Origin: JAFKKF01 sp035651055
GTDB lineage: Bacteria > Pseudomonadota > Alphaproteobacteria > Rhizobiales > Kaistiaceae
Length of the DNA: 14,592 nucleotides
Assembly (NCBI GenBank): GCA_035651055.1
Contig: DASRGK010000069.1
Coordinates: 1 to 14,592, forward strand
Direction: 5' to 3'
The notes beneath the pieces are model-generated. The model was not told where the DNA came from and did no database searches. It was given only the letters and a program-made list of their open reading frames with translations. How positions within the stretch are numbered: position 1 is the first letter of the stretch; the number at the start of each line of letters is the position of its first letter. The position numbers and the translations under genes were made by a program. Shown piece after piece: positions 6,646-13,961 of the stretch.

Positions 6646-7035
6646 TCAGACGCGGCGGCGCTTCCGCGGCCGGCAGCCGTTATGCGCAATCGGCGTCACG
6701 TCGCGGATCGACGTGATGATGAAGCCGCCGGTCTGCAGCGCCCGCAGCGCCGACTCGCGGCCCGATCCCGGTCCCGAGACTTCGACTTCCAGCGTTTTCA
6801 CGCCGTGCTCGGCCGCCTTCTTGCCGACATCTTCAGCCGCCATCTGCGCGGCGTAAGGGGTCGACTTCCGCGACCCCTTGAAGCCCATCAGCCCGGCCGA
6901 GGACCACGAGATCGTGTTCCCCTGCGCGTCGGTGATGGTGATCATCGTATTGTTGAAGCTCGAATTCACGTGGGCCACGCCGGAAGTGATGTTCTTCCGC
7001 TCGCGGCGGCGCACGCGGGTCGCTTCTTTTGCCAT
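6646..7035 (-). CDS. rpsK: 30S ribosomal protein S11
   Basis: S11 of the small-subunit platform, next to the mRNA exit. It has 129 residues, the usual length. It shows the family core GVAHVNSSFNNTMITITD (19-36), GFKGSRKSTPYAAQ (51-64), VEVSGPGSGRESALRAL (84-100) and the basic end AHNGCRPRKRRRV (117-129). Asn119-Gly120 matches the Asn-Gly site that is converted to isoaspartate in E. coli S11. The start is the ATG at 7035 with AAGGA upstream. It follows rpsM after 124 nt, an unusually wide gap for two genes that are often nearly adjacent. Confidence 0.98.
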   Translation of the reverse strand: MAKEATRVRRRERKNITSGVAHVNSSFNNTMITITDAQGNTISWSSAGLMGFKGSRKSTPYAAQMAAEDVGKKAAEHGVKTLEVEVSGPGSGRESALRALQTGGFIITSIRDVTPIAHNGCRPRKRRRV

Positions 7036-7159
7036 GTGCAGTCCTTAGCTTTCGATCTCGAACGCCGCCGTAGTGCCAGCGGCTACACCTTGGGAGCTAA
7101 TCGCGCGCAGCAAGCAGGGATGCCTTTTCGCTGCCCGCTATTCCCTTTATCAGCCCGCC

Positions 7160-7528
7160 TTACTTCTTCTTGCCCGCGATCGGCCTGGCCGGGCCCTTGC
7201 GGGTCCGCGCGTTGGTATGGGTCCGCTGACCGCGCACCGGCAGGCCACGGCGATGCCGCAGGCCCCGGTAGCAGCCAAGATCCATCAGCCGCTTGATGTT
7301 GATCGCTACGTCGCGGCGGAGGTCGCCTTCCACCATGTAGTCACGGTCGATGACTTCGCGGATCTGGATGACCTCGGCGTCGGTCAGCTGGCTGACCCGG
7401 CGATTCTCCGGAATCTTGACCTTTTCCATGATCTCATGGGCCTTGGTCTGGCCGATTCCGTGGATGTACTGCAGCGCGATCACGACGCGCTTGTTCGTCG
7501 GTATGTTGACGCCTGCGATACGGGCCAA
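7160..7528 (-). CDS. rpsM: 30S ribosomal protein S13 (TTG start)
   Basis: S13 of the 30S head, which contacts the P-site tRNA and forms bridges to L5. The 122-residue product begins (M)ARIAGVNIPTNKRVVIALQY, contains the helix-two-turn-helix segment with HGIGQTKAHEI (23-33) and ends in the signature RRGLPVRGQRTHTNARTRKG (93-112) plus a basic tail. The start has to be the TTG at 7528: the usual S13 N-terminus begins exactly there, a GGAGA (7536-7540) lies about 8 nt upstream, and the codon that would give Met-Ser-Leu-Ala starts is GTC, which cannot initiate. The frame stays open upstream to an ATG at 7573, but those residues come from the leader hairpin. It is the first gene after the candidate promoter at 7672-7700. 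Confidence 0.96.
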   Translation of the reverse strand: MARIAGVNIPTNKRVVIALQYIHGIGQTKAHEIMEKVKIPENRRVSQLTDAEVIQIREVIDRDYMVEGDLRRDVAINIKRLMDLGCYRGLRHRRGLPVRGQRTHTNARTRKGPARPIAGKKK

Positions 7529-7549
7529 ACTGACTTCTCCTAAAGCCTT

Positions 7550-7564
7550 CGGGCCAAAGGCCCG
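7550..7564 (-). promoter_or_regulatory. leader hairpin before rpsM
   Basis: CGGGCC, AAA, GGCCCG: a perfect 6-bp GC stem with a 3-nt loop, which can extend past one bulged base (TTCGGGCC and GGCCCGcGAA). It ends 9 nt before the rpsM Shine-Dalgarno (GGAGA at 7536-7540). It lies in the untranslated leader of about 135 nt implied by the promoter candidate. It could affect rpsM initiation at the weak TTG codon. The E. coli alpha operon is controlled in its leader by S4, but rpsD is absent from this operon, so I do not claim the same mechanism. Confidence 0.45.
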
Positions 7565-7671
7565 CGAATTCAACGACTTAGCCGGCTGGCCGGGACGCGT
7601 AGCGGCGGCGCTGGCTTACCATTCCTGGGTGGCCAGTACCGCTCATCCGAATGCTCCGGAATTCGAGCCGG

Positions 7672-7700
7672 TAGATAGCCATTCGCCTGCTTCCCGTCAA
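7672..7700 (-). promoter_or_regulatory. candidate sigma-70-type promoter for rpsM-rpsK-rpoA-rplQ
   Basis: On the minus strand, TTGACG (7700-7695) is followed after 17 nt by TATCTA (7677-7672), or CTATCT one base earlier. The -35 matches the housekeeping consensus in five of six bases. The -10 is only fair, but GCTATC-like -10 elements are usual in Alphaproteobacteria. Transcription would start near 7665, giving a leader of about 135 nt before rpsM. It lies in the 213-nt gap after adk, the widest in the cluster, which is where an alpha-operon promoter would be expected. Confidence 0.6.
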
Positions 7701-7741
7701 CTCCGGCCGACGGATTTTCTTTCGTATTCCTCGCGATTTAC

Positions 7742-8326
7742 TCAGGCCGTGGCCTTCGCCGGCAGTAATCGGCCAATCGCCGCGGCAACGGCATCCACCG
7801 TCCCCATTCCGTCCACCTGCTGCAGCCTGCCCTTGCGGCGATAATAGTCCGCAACCGGCGCCGTCTGCGTCCGATAGACCGCCAGCCGCTTTGCCAGCGT
7901 CTCAAGCGTATCGTCCGCCCTGGCCTGTCCCGGCGTTTCCCTCGCCCGGCCGGCGATGCGATCGCGGAGCGCCGCCTCGTCGACGGTAAGTTCGATCACG
8001 GCATCGAGCCTGATGCCGTGCCGGTCGAGCAGCCGGTCGAGCGCCTCGGCCTGGGCAACGGTGCGCGGGAAACCGTCGAGGATGAACCCGCGGGCGCAAT
8101 CCGGCTCCGCGATCCGGTCCTCGATGATCTCGATCATCACGTCATCGGAGACCAGGTCGCCGCGATTCATGATCGCCTGCGCCCGTTTGCCGACCGGCGT
8201 TCCGGCCGCCACCGCGGCGCGCAGCATCTCGCCCGTCGAAAGCTGAACGATCCCGTACTTCGTTGTGAGGCGTTGCGCCTGCGTACCCTTGCCCGCACCG
8301 GGTGGCCCGAGCAGGATCAACCTCAT
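7742..8326 (-). CDS. adk: adenylate kinase, short-LID type
   Basis: Catalyses ATP + AMP to 2 ADP in the cytosol and keeps the adenylate pool balanced. It has 194 residues. The P-loop is GPPGAGKGT (7-15), the NMP-binding region STGEMLRAAV (30-39) has Arg36, the family signature is FILDGFPRT (81-89) with Arg88, and the lid arginines lie around 123-127 (RIAGR). The lid (about 123-145) lacks the long insert, with or without Zn ligands, found in the roughly 214-residue bacterial enzymes; this makes it a short-form enzyme. The ATG at 8326 overlaps the secY stop in an ATGA, so it is translationally coupled to secY, as in many bacteria. It is the last gene before the gap with the rpsM promoter. Confidence 0.97.
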   Translation of the reverse strand: MRLILLGPPGAGKGTQAQRLTTKYGIVQLSTGEMLRAAVAAGTPVGKRAQAIMNRGDLVSDDVMIEIIEDRIAEPDCARGFILDGFPRTVAQAEALDRLLDRHGIRLDAVIELTVDEAALRDRIAGRARETPGQARADDTLETLAKRLAVYRTQTAPVADYYRRKGRLQQVDGMGTVDAVAAAIGRLLPAKATA

Positions 8327-9654
8327 CGCGTCCTTCCCCGTAGCTTGGCCTTCTTGACGAGGCCCTCATACTGATGGGCGAGCAGGTGTCCCTGCACCTG
8401 CGCCACCGTATCCATCGTAACGCTGACGACGATGAGAAGCGAGGTGCCGCCAAAGTAGAACGGCACGCCGGTCGCGCCGATCAGCAGCTCCGGCAGAAGG
8501 CAGACCGCCACCAGGTAGACCGCACCGACGGCGGTGACCCGGGTCAGCACGTAGTCGATGTACTCGGCGGTCCGCTGACCGGGCCGGATACCCGGGATGA
8601 AGCCGCCGTGCTTCTTCAAGTTGTCGGCGGTGTCGGTCGGGTTGAAGACGACGGCCGTGTAGAAGAAGCAGAAGAAGATGATCATGCCGCCGTAAAGAAG
8701 CATGTAGAGCGGCGTCCCGTGGCCGAGATAGGCCGCCAGCTGCGACAGCCACGACGGACCGCCGGCAGCGCTGAAATTGGCGAGCGTCACGGGCAGGAGA
8801 AGCAGCGACGAAGCGAAGATCGGCGGAATGACGCCCGAGGTATTGAGCTTCAGCGGCAGGTGCGAGGAATCGCCCTGGAACATCCGGTTGCCGACCTGAC
8901 GCTTCGGATACTGGATGAGCAGCCGGCGCTGGGCGCGCTCGACGAAGACGATGACGCCGATGACGATGATCGCGAGCACCGCCACCGCGATGATCACGAC
9001 CGGCGACAGCGCGCCCTCGCGGCCGAGTTCGAGCGTGCCGCTGATCGCATGCGGCAGGTTGGCGACGATGCCCGAGAAGATGATCAGCGAAATGCCGTTG
9101 CCGATGCCGCGGGCGGTCACCTGCTCGCCGAGCCACATCAGGAACATCGTCCCGCCGGTCAGCGTGATCATCGTGGAGATCTTGAAGAACATGCCCGGGT
9201 TGACCACCACGCCGGTCGATCCTTCGAGGCCGACCGCGATGCCGTAGGCCTGGAGGAGCGAAAGGATGACCGTCCCGTAGCGCGTGTACTGGTTGATGAC
9301 CTTGCGGCCCTGCTCGCCCTCTTTCTTCAACTGGTCGAGCCGCGGCACGATCGAGGTCAGGAGCTGGATGATGATCGAGGACGAGATGTACGGCATGATG
9401 CCGAGCGCGAAGATCGCCATGCGGCCGACCGCCCCGCCCGAGAACATGTTGAACATGCCGAGAAGGCCGTTCTGCGCGTTGTTGAACGCCGTGGCCAGGG
9501 CCTCCGGATTGATGCCCGGCAGCGGCACGTAGGTGCCGAGGCGATAGACCAGGAGGGCGCCGAGGGTGAACCAGATGCGCTTCTTCAGCGCGTCGGCCTT
9601 GGCGAATGCGCCGAAATTCAGATTGGCCGCAAGTTGTTCAGCCGCCGATGCCAT
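8323..9654 (-). CDS. secY: preprotein translocase subunit SecY
   Basis: The channel subunit of the SecYEG translocon in the inner membrane. It has 443 residues with ten expected hydrophobic segments, for example about 27-46, 78-99, 128-143, 157-176, 184-204, 218-238, 275-294, 316-337, 372-392 and 396-414. The SecY signature is MAIFALGIMPYISSSIIIQLL-like at 79-99, after the plug region, and the cytoplasmic loop GFIPGIRPGQRT (351-362) has Arg357 at the position of the SecA-contact Arg357 of E. coli. It starts at the ATG at 9654, 12 nt after rplO. The end overlaps adk by 4 nt. No rpmJ (L36) follows it, unlike in E. coli; that is normal in Alphaproteobacteria. Confidence 0.98.
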   Translation of the reverse strand: MASAAEQLAANLNFGAFAKADALKKRIWFTLGALLVYRLGTYVPLPGINPEALATAFNNAQNGLLGMFNMFSGGAVGRMAIFALGIMPYISSSIIIQLLTSIVPRLDQLKKEGEQGRKVINQYTRYGTVILSLLQAYGIAVGLEGSTGVVVNPGMFFKISTMITLTGGTMFLMWLGEQVTARGIGNGISLIIFSGIVANLPHAISGTLELGREGALSPVVIIAVAVLAIIVIGVIVFVERAQRRLLIQYPKRQVGNRMFQGDSSHLPLKLNTSGVIPPIFASSLLLLPVTLANFSAAGGPSWLSQLAAYLGHGTPLYMLLYGGMIIFFCFFYTAVVFNPTDTADNLKKHGGFIPGIRPGQRTAEYIDYVLTRVTAVGAVYLVAVCLLPELLIGATGVPFYFGGTSLLIVVSVTMDTVAQVQGHLLAHQYEGLVKKAKLRGRTR

Positions 9655-9666
9655 CGCTTTGCTCCG

Positions 9667-10164
9667 CTAGGCCCGAGGCTCTGCGGCCTCCGCCTTGTCT
9701 GCTTTGACCACGAGCAGCTTCACCGAGCCGCCCGCCTTTTCGACCGCCGCGATCGCCGACTTCGACGCCCCGGCCACCTCGAAGGCGAGCGCCGCCTTCA
9801 GTTCGCCGTTGGCGAGGAGACGGACGCCCTCGCGTTCGCGACGGATCACGCCGGCCTGCCGGAGGACCGCCGCGGTGACCGTGCCCTTGCCGTCGAGCCT
9901 GCCCGCGTCGATCGCCTGCTGAACGCGGTCGAGCCCGACCTCGTTGTATTCCTTCCGGAAGATGTTGTTGAAACCGCGCTTCGGCAAGCGGCGGTGCAGC
10001 GGCATCTGGCCGCCTTCAAATCCCTTCACGGCAACGCCGGTGCGGGCCTTCTGGCCCTTCACGCCGCGCCCGGAGGTCTTGCCCTTGCCCGATCCGATGC
10101 CCCGGCCAACGCGCATGCGCGCCTTGCGGGAGCCGGGCTTGTCGCTCAACTCATTGAGTTTCAT
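9667..10164 (-). CDS. rplO: 50S ribosomal protein L15
   Basis: L15, a late-assembling large-subunit protein with a long extended N-terminal arm. It has 165 residues: MKLNELSDKPGSRKARMRVG, then the Gly/Lys-rich arm GIGSGKGKTSGRGVKGQKAR (22-41), GFEGGQMPLHRRLPKRGF (48-65) and a globular C-terminal domain with SKSAIAAVEKAGG (135-147). An acidic-alanine tail (ADKAEAAEPRA) makes it longer than the 144-residue E. coli protein. The ATG at 10164 is chosen because GAGGAAAAG lies just upstream and the family starts with MKLNEL; the frame runs nine codons further up but overlaps the rpmD end. The gap to rpmD is 10 nt. Confidence 0.97.
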   Translation of the reverse strand: MKLNELSDKPGSRKARMRVGRGIGSGKGKTSGRGVKGQKARTGVAVKGFEGGQMPLHRRLPKRGFNNIFRKEYNEVGLDRVQQAIDAGRLDGKGTVTAAVLRQAGVIRREREGVRLLANGELKAALAFEVAGASKSAIAAVEKAGGSVKLLVVKADKAEAAEPRA

Positions 10165-10174
10165 AGTCTTTTCC

Positions 10175-10375
10175 TCAAGCCTCGTCGACAATGCGGACGA
10201 GGTGACTGACCTTGGCGATCATACCGCGCGTTGCCGGCGTGTCCGGGAGCGTCTTCCGCCTCCGGATGCGGTTGAGGCCAAGGCCCCTCAACGTCTCGCG
10301 CTGCTGCCAAGGGCGGCGCTGCGGGCTCGCGGTCTGCTCGACAGTGATCGTCTTGCCGTCGCTCTTCTTGGCCAT
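10175..10375 (-). CDS. rpmD: 50S ribosomal protein L30
   Basis: L30, a small large-subunit protein. It has 66 residues, slightly longer than the 59-residue E. coli form, with the family pattern TITVEQTASPQRRPWQQRETL, then LRGLGLNRIRRRKTLPDTPA and RGMIAKVSHLVRIVDEA, which together form the ferredoxin-like fold. The N-terminal AKKSDG stretch is an extra basic/polar cap seen in related bacteria. It starts at the ATG at 10375, 24 nt after rpsE, and ends 10 nt before rplO, within the standard rpsE-rpmD-rplO-secY order. Confidence 0.97.
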   Translation of the reverse strand: MAKKSDGKTITVEQTASPQRRPWQQRETLRGLGLNRIRRRKTLPDTPATRGMIAKVSHLVRIVDEA

Positions 10376-10399
10376 GACGCGTTTCTTCCCTGAATTCGC

Positions 10400-10972
10400 C
10401 TAGGCTTCCGCCGCTTCCATGTCGACATCGCGGCGGCGCGACTGCAGCGTCGAGACCTTGATACCCCGGCGGGCGGCGACGCCGCGCGGGCTGTCTTCGT
10501 GCTTCAGCGCATCGAAGGTCGCGCGCACCATGTTGTACGGATTGGACGAGCCGAACGACTTCGCCACCACGTCCTGGACTCCGAGCGTCTCGAACACGGC
10601 CCGCATCGGGCCGCCGGCAATGATGCCGGTACCCGCCGGCGCGGCGCGGCAGATCACCTTGCCCGCGCCGTGACGGCCCGTGACGTCGTGATGCAGGGTG
10701 CGCCCTTCGCGGAGCGGGACGCGGACGAGGCCGCGCTTGGCGGCTTCGGTCGCCTTGCGGATCGCTTCCGGCACCTCGCGCGCCTTGCCGTGGCCGAAGC
10801 CGACGCGGCCCTTCTGGTCGCCGACGACGACCAGCGCGGCGAAGCCGAAACGCCGGCCGCCCTTCACGACCTTGGCGACGCGGTTGATGTGAACGAGCTT
10901 GTCGACAAACTCGCTGTCGCGCTCTTCCCGATCCCGCTCGCGGCCGCCGCGGTTTTCGCGCTCTCTTGCCAT
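10400..10972 (-). CDS. rpsE: 30S ribosomal protein S5
   Basis: S5, at the mRNA entry channel of the 30S subunit, important for decoding fidelity and helicase activity. It has 190 residues. A charged N-terminal extension (RERENRGGRERDREERDSE) precedes the double-stranded-RNA-binding-like domain with VVKGGRRFGFAALVVVGD (35-52) and GRVGFGHGKAREVPEAI (55-71). The S5 C-terminal domain follows, with PAGTGIIAGGPMRAVFE (112-128) and KSFGSSNPYNMVRAT (138-152). The start is the ATG at 10972 with AGGAAAAA just upstream. The gap to rplR is 49 nt, wider than most in the cluster, but I see no convincing promoter in it. Confidence 0.98.
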   Translation of the reverse strand: MARERENRGGRERDREERDSEFVDKLVHINRVAKVVKGGRRFGFAALVVVGDQKGRVGFGHGKAREVPEAIRKATEAAKRGLVRVPLREGRTLHHDVTGRHGAGKVICRAAPAGTGIIAGGPMRAVFETLGVQDVVAKSFGSSNPYNMVRATFDALKHEDSPRGVAARRGIKVSTLQSRRRDVDMEAAEA

Positions 10973-11021
10973 TTTTCCTACCGATCGTCCGATATCGTTG
11001 TCTGTTGACGGCGCTTCAAGC

Positions 11022-11378
11022 CTAGAATTTCAGTCCGCCCTCGCGCGCGCCATCGGCGAGCGCCTTGATGCGCCCGTGGTAGCGGTAGCGCCCGCGGTCG
11101 AAGACCACGGCCTCGACGCCGGCCGCCTTGGCCCGCTCGGCGACGAGCTTGCCGACCGCGCCCGCGGCTGCCACGTCGGCGCCGGTCTTCAGCTTCTCGG
11201 CCAGATCCTTGTCGCGCGACGAAGCCGCCGCGACCGTCCTGCCCTCGCTGTCGTCGATGACCTGCGCGTAGATGTGCTTGGAGGAGCGGAAGATGCTGAG
11301 CCGCGCCCGGCCATTCGCCGCCTGGCGAACCGCCTTGCGGACCCGCGTGATCCTGCGTCCTGTGGTTTTGCTGGGCAT
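11022..11378 (-). CDS. rplR: 50S ribosomal protein L18
   Basis: L18, a 5S-rRNA-binding protein of the central protuberance that works with L5. It has 118 residues: a basic N-terminus (SKTTGRRITRVRKAVRQ), RARLSIFRSSKHIYAQVIDD (24-43), the helix region around LAEKLKTGADVAAAGAVGKL and the end VVFDRGRYRYHGRIKALADG (91-110) followed by AREGGLKF, which is the usual L18 C-terminus. The start is the ATG at 11378, 12 nt after rplF. All the expected elements are present. Confidence 0.98.
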   Translation of the reverse strand: MPSKTTGRRITRVRKAVRQAANGRARLSIFRSSKHIYAQVIDDSEGRTVAAASSRDKDLAEKLKTGADVAAAGAVGKLVAERAKAAGVEAVVFDRGRYRYHGRIKALADGAREGGLKF

Positions 11379-11390
11379 GGTTCCCGACCG

Positions 11391-11924
11391 TTACTTCTTC
11401 TTGCCTTCCTTGCGGAAGATGACCTCGCCGGCATACTTGACGCCCTTGCCCTTGTAGGGTTCGGGCCTGCGGAACTGGCGGATTTCCGCGGCGACCTGGC
11501 CGACCTTCTGGCGGTCGGAGCCGGTAATCACGATTTCCGTCGGCTTCGGCGTCTGGATCGTGATCCCCGCGGGGATCGGATAGTTGATCTCGTGGCTGTA
11601 GCCGAGGATGAGCTGCAGCGCTTTCCCCTGCACGGCCGCGCGATAGCCGACGCCGTTGATCTCCAGGCGCCGCTCGAAGCCCTTGGTGACGCCCTCGATG
11701 AGGTTGGCGACCATCGTCCGCGACATGCCCCAGGCCGAGCGCGCAGCGTTGCTGTCGTTCCGCGGCTCGACCAGCACCGCTCCATTCTCCATCGAGACCG
11801 CGATGTCGTCCGAGGCGAGGAAGGACAGCTCGCCCTTCGGGCCCTTCATGGTCACAGTCTGCCCGTTGACCGCGGCGGTGACGCCTTTCGGGACGGAGAC
11901 CGGTTTCTTGCCGATGCGGGACAT
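11391..11924 (-). CDS. rplF: 50S ribosomal protein L6
   Basis: L6, near the GTPase-associated centre and sarcin-ricin loop of the 50S subunit. It has 177 residues, matching the E. coli length. It begins MSRIGKKPVSVPKGV and carries the two duplicated L6 domains, the first about 10-82 with VTMKGPKGEL (24-33), the second about 83-177 with LEINGVGYRAAVQGK (87-101). The C-terminal signature PEPYKGKGVKYAGE (154-167) is followed by a Lys-rich end. It starts at the ATG at 11924, 13 nt after rpsH, and its stop is 12 nt before rplR. Confidence 0.98.
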   Translation of the reverse strand: MSRIGKKPVSVPKGVTAAVNGQTVTMKGPKGELSFLASDDIAVSMENGAVLVEPRNDSNAARSAWGMSRTMVANLIEGVTKGFERRLEINGVGYRAAVQGKALQLILGYSHEINYPIPAGITIQTPKPTEIVITGSDRQKVGQVAAEIRQFRRPEPYKGKGVKYAGEVIFRKEGKKK

Positions 11925-11937
11925 GACGCTTCTTCTT

Positions 11938-12333
11938 CTAGAATACGGTGCAGATGACTTCGCCGCCGATGTTCTTGTCGCGCGCTTCGGAGTCCGACAT
12001 GACCCCTTGCGGCGTCGACAGGATTGAGACGCCGAGCCCGTTATTGACGCGCGGAATCGCTTTCACCGAGGCATAGACGCGGCGGCCCGGCTTCGAAACC
12101 CGCGAGATTTCACGGATCACCGGCTCGCCATCGTAGTACTTCAGCTCGATGTCAAACTCGGAATAGCCGCTCTTCTCGACGGTCGTGTAGCCGCGGATAT
12201 AGCCCTCGGCCTGGAGCACGTCGAGGACGCGCTGGCGCAGCTTGGAAGCCGGCGTCGTGACCTTGGACATCTTCCGCATCTGGGCATTGCGGATGCGTGT
12301 CAGCATGTCGCCGATCGGATCGGTCATCGTCAT
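11938..12333 (-). CDS. rpsH: 30S ribosomal protein S8
   Basis: S8, a primary 16S-rRNA-binding protein of the central domain; in E. coli it also represses the spc operon by binding near rplE. It has 131 residues: MTMTDPIGDMLTRIRNAQM, an N-terminal domain up to about residue 65 and the C-terminal signature GLGVSILSTPQGVMSD (99-114) ending GGEVICTVF. The first of two close ATGs (12333) is chosen, since GGAG lies 10 nt before it and 16 nt before the second. Autogenous control is possible, but I did not identify an S8 operator here. Confidence 0.98.
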   Translation of the reverse strand: MTMTDPIGDMLTRIRNAQMRKMSKVTTPASKLRQRVLDVLQAEGYIRGYTTVEKSGYSEFDIELKYYDGEPVIREISRVSKPGRRVYASVKAIPRVNNGLGVSILSTPQGVMSDSEARDKNIGGEVICTVF

Positions 12334-12346
12334 TTCGTAACGTCTC

Positions 12347-12652
12347 CTACCAGCTCGACTTGACGAGCCCGGGGATCATGCCGGCGGATCCGAGCTTGCG
12401 AAGCGCGATACGCGACATGCCGAACTTGCGGTAATTGCCGCGCGGGCGGCCGGTGATCTCGCAGCGGTTGCGAACGCGTACCGCCGACGAGTTGCGCGGC
12501 AGCTCGGCGAGCTTGAGGCGCGCCTGGAAGCGCTCCTCCAGCGAACGCGACTCGTCGTTCGCCACCGCCTTCAGTTCCGCCCGTTTGCCGGCGAGGCGGG
12601 CGACCATCTTGCGGCGCCGGTTGTTCTTGTTGACGGAGCTTTTCTTGGCCAT
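12347..12652 (-). CDS. rpsN: 30S ribosomal protein S14, zinc-free type
   Basis: S14 of the 30S head. The 101-residue long form begins MAKKSSVNKNNRRRKMVARL and ends in the signature RNRCEITGRPRGNYRKFG (61-78), then MSRIALRKLGSAGMIPGLVKSSW. It has only one Cys (Cys64), so the CxxC...CxxC zinc ribbon of the short form is absent. The start is the ATG at 12652, 11 nt after rplE, with AAGGCAAG upstream. The frame stays open upstream for 28 codons, but those overlap the end of rplE and carry no S14-like sequence. Confidence 0.98.
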   Translation of the reverse strand: MAKKSSVNKNNRRRKMVARLAGKRAELKAVANDESRSLEERFQARLKLAELPRNSSAVRVRNRCEITGRPRGNYRKFGMSRIALRKLGSAGMIPGLVKSSW

Positions 12653-12663
12653 CTTGCCTTGTC

Positions 12664-13213
<550 letters not shown>

Positions 13214-13221
<8 letters not shown>

Positions 13222-13531
13222 CGATCAGATCTCCAGAGCGCTTGGCCACCCGTACCTTGCGGCCGTCCTTCTCGATGCGGAAACCGACGCGGGTCGGCTT
13301 GCCGTCGCTCGGATCAGCGATGGCGAGGTTGGACAGGTGGATCGAACCTTCCTTGACGATGATGCCGCCCTGCTCCCGCGCCGACTGGCGCTGGTGGCGG
13401 CGGATCATGTGAATGCCGCGCACGACCGCACGGCCCTCGTCGGGCACGACGCGGATCACTTCGCCGGTCTTGCCCTTGTCCTTGCCGGTGATGACGACGA
13501 CCTTGTCGCCCTTGCGGATGCGCGCGGCCAC
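13214..13531 (-). CDS. rplX: 50S ribosomal protein L24 (GTG start)
   Basis: L24, an early assembly initiator that binds the 5' end of 23S rRNA. It has 105 residues: (M)AARIRKGDKVVVITGKDKG, which holds the KOW motif (about 5-38), then GIHMIRRHQRQSAREQGGI (39-57), EGSIHLSNLAIADP (61-74) and the end RVAKRSGDLIDG. It begins at the GTG at 13531, whose G is the last base of the rplN stop (TAGTG), with GGAGG (13539-13543) 7 nt upstream. The frame continues far upstream, but that is antisense-free read-through of rplN in another frame without L24 sequence. It overlaps rplE by 8 nt. Confidence 0.97.
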
Positions 13532-13899
13532 TAGAGCACCTCCGGGGCGAGCGAAATGATCTTCATGTGATTCTTCGCGCGGAGTTCGCGCGGCACCGGT
13601 CCGAAGATGCGGGTGCCGACCGGCTCCGCCTGGTTGTTGATGAGCACCGCCGCATTGCGGTCGAAGCGGATGACGCTGCCGTCCGGGCGGCGGATGTCCT
13701 TGGCGGTCCTGACGACCACCGCCTTCATCACGTCGCCCTTCTTCACGCGGCCGCGCGGGATCGCCTCCTTGATCGAGACGACGATCACGTCGCCGACCGA
13801 GGCGTATTTCCGCTTGGAGCCGCCGAGCACCTTGATGCACATGACACGACGGGCGCCGGAATTGTCGGCGACGTCGAGGTTGGTCTGCATCTGGATCAT
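13531..13899 (-). CDS. rplN: 50S ribosomal protein L14
   Basis: L14, at the subunit interface (bridge to 16S rRNA) and the binding site for silencing factor RsfS. It has 122 residues, the same as most bacteria. It starts MIQMQTNLDVADNSGARRVM and has GGSKRKYASVGDVIVVSIKEA (26-46), GDVMKAVVVRTAKDIRRPDG (55-74) and the end FGPVPRELRAKNHMKIISLAPEVL (99-122). The start is the ATG at 13899, 62 nt after rpsQ across a gap that contains a hairpin. Its stop shares one base with the rplX start. Confidence 0.98.
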   Translation of the reverse strand: MIQMQTNLDVADNSGARRVMCIKVLGGSKRKYASVGDVIVVSIKEAIPRGRVKKGDVMKAVVVRTAKDIRRPDGSVIRFDRNAAVLINNQAEPVGTRIFGPVPRELRAKNHMKIISLAPEVL

Positions 13900-13923
13900 T
13901 TTCTTACCCGCTCACAGTCCCCT

Positions 13924-13949
13924 GCCCGGCGCGTTTTCCGCGCTCGGGC
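13924..13949 (-). promoter_or_regulatory. hairpin in the rpsQ-rplN gap
   Basis: A 10-bp GC-rich stem (plus strand GCCCGGCGCG at 13924-13933 and CGCGCTCGGGC at 13939-13949) with one bulged base and a 5-nt loop, GAAAA on the transcript strand. It takes up nearly half of the 62-nt gap between rpsQ and rplN. No T-run follows on the minus strand, so it does not look like a terminator. Possible roles are mRNA stabilisation, processing or pausing; it may be incidental. Confidence 0.45.
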
Positions 13950-13961
13950 CGGCGGTCTTTC

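Noticed and set aside
7529..7573. N-terminal extension of S13 from the ATG at 7573
   Set aside because: S13 proteins begin ARIAGVNI; the upstream codons cover the leader hairpin and the Shine-Dalgarno.
8374..10209. Plus-strand open frame of about 610 codons opposite secY and rplO
   Set aside because: It is a shadow of secY and rplO. The product is a low-complexity His/Arg/Asp-rich string with no recognisable fold.
10973..11021. Possible promoter in the rplR-rpsE gap (TTGAAG ... ATATCG)
   Set aside because: The spacing is 18-19 nt and the -10 match is poor; a 49-nt gap with a plain Shine-Dalgarno explains the sequence.
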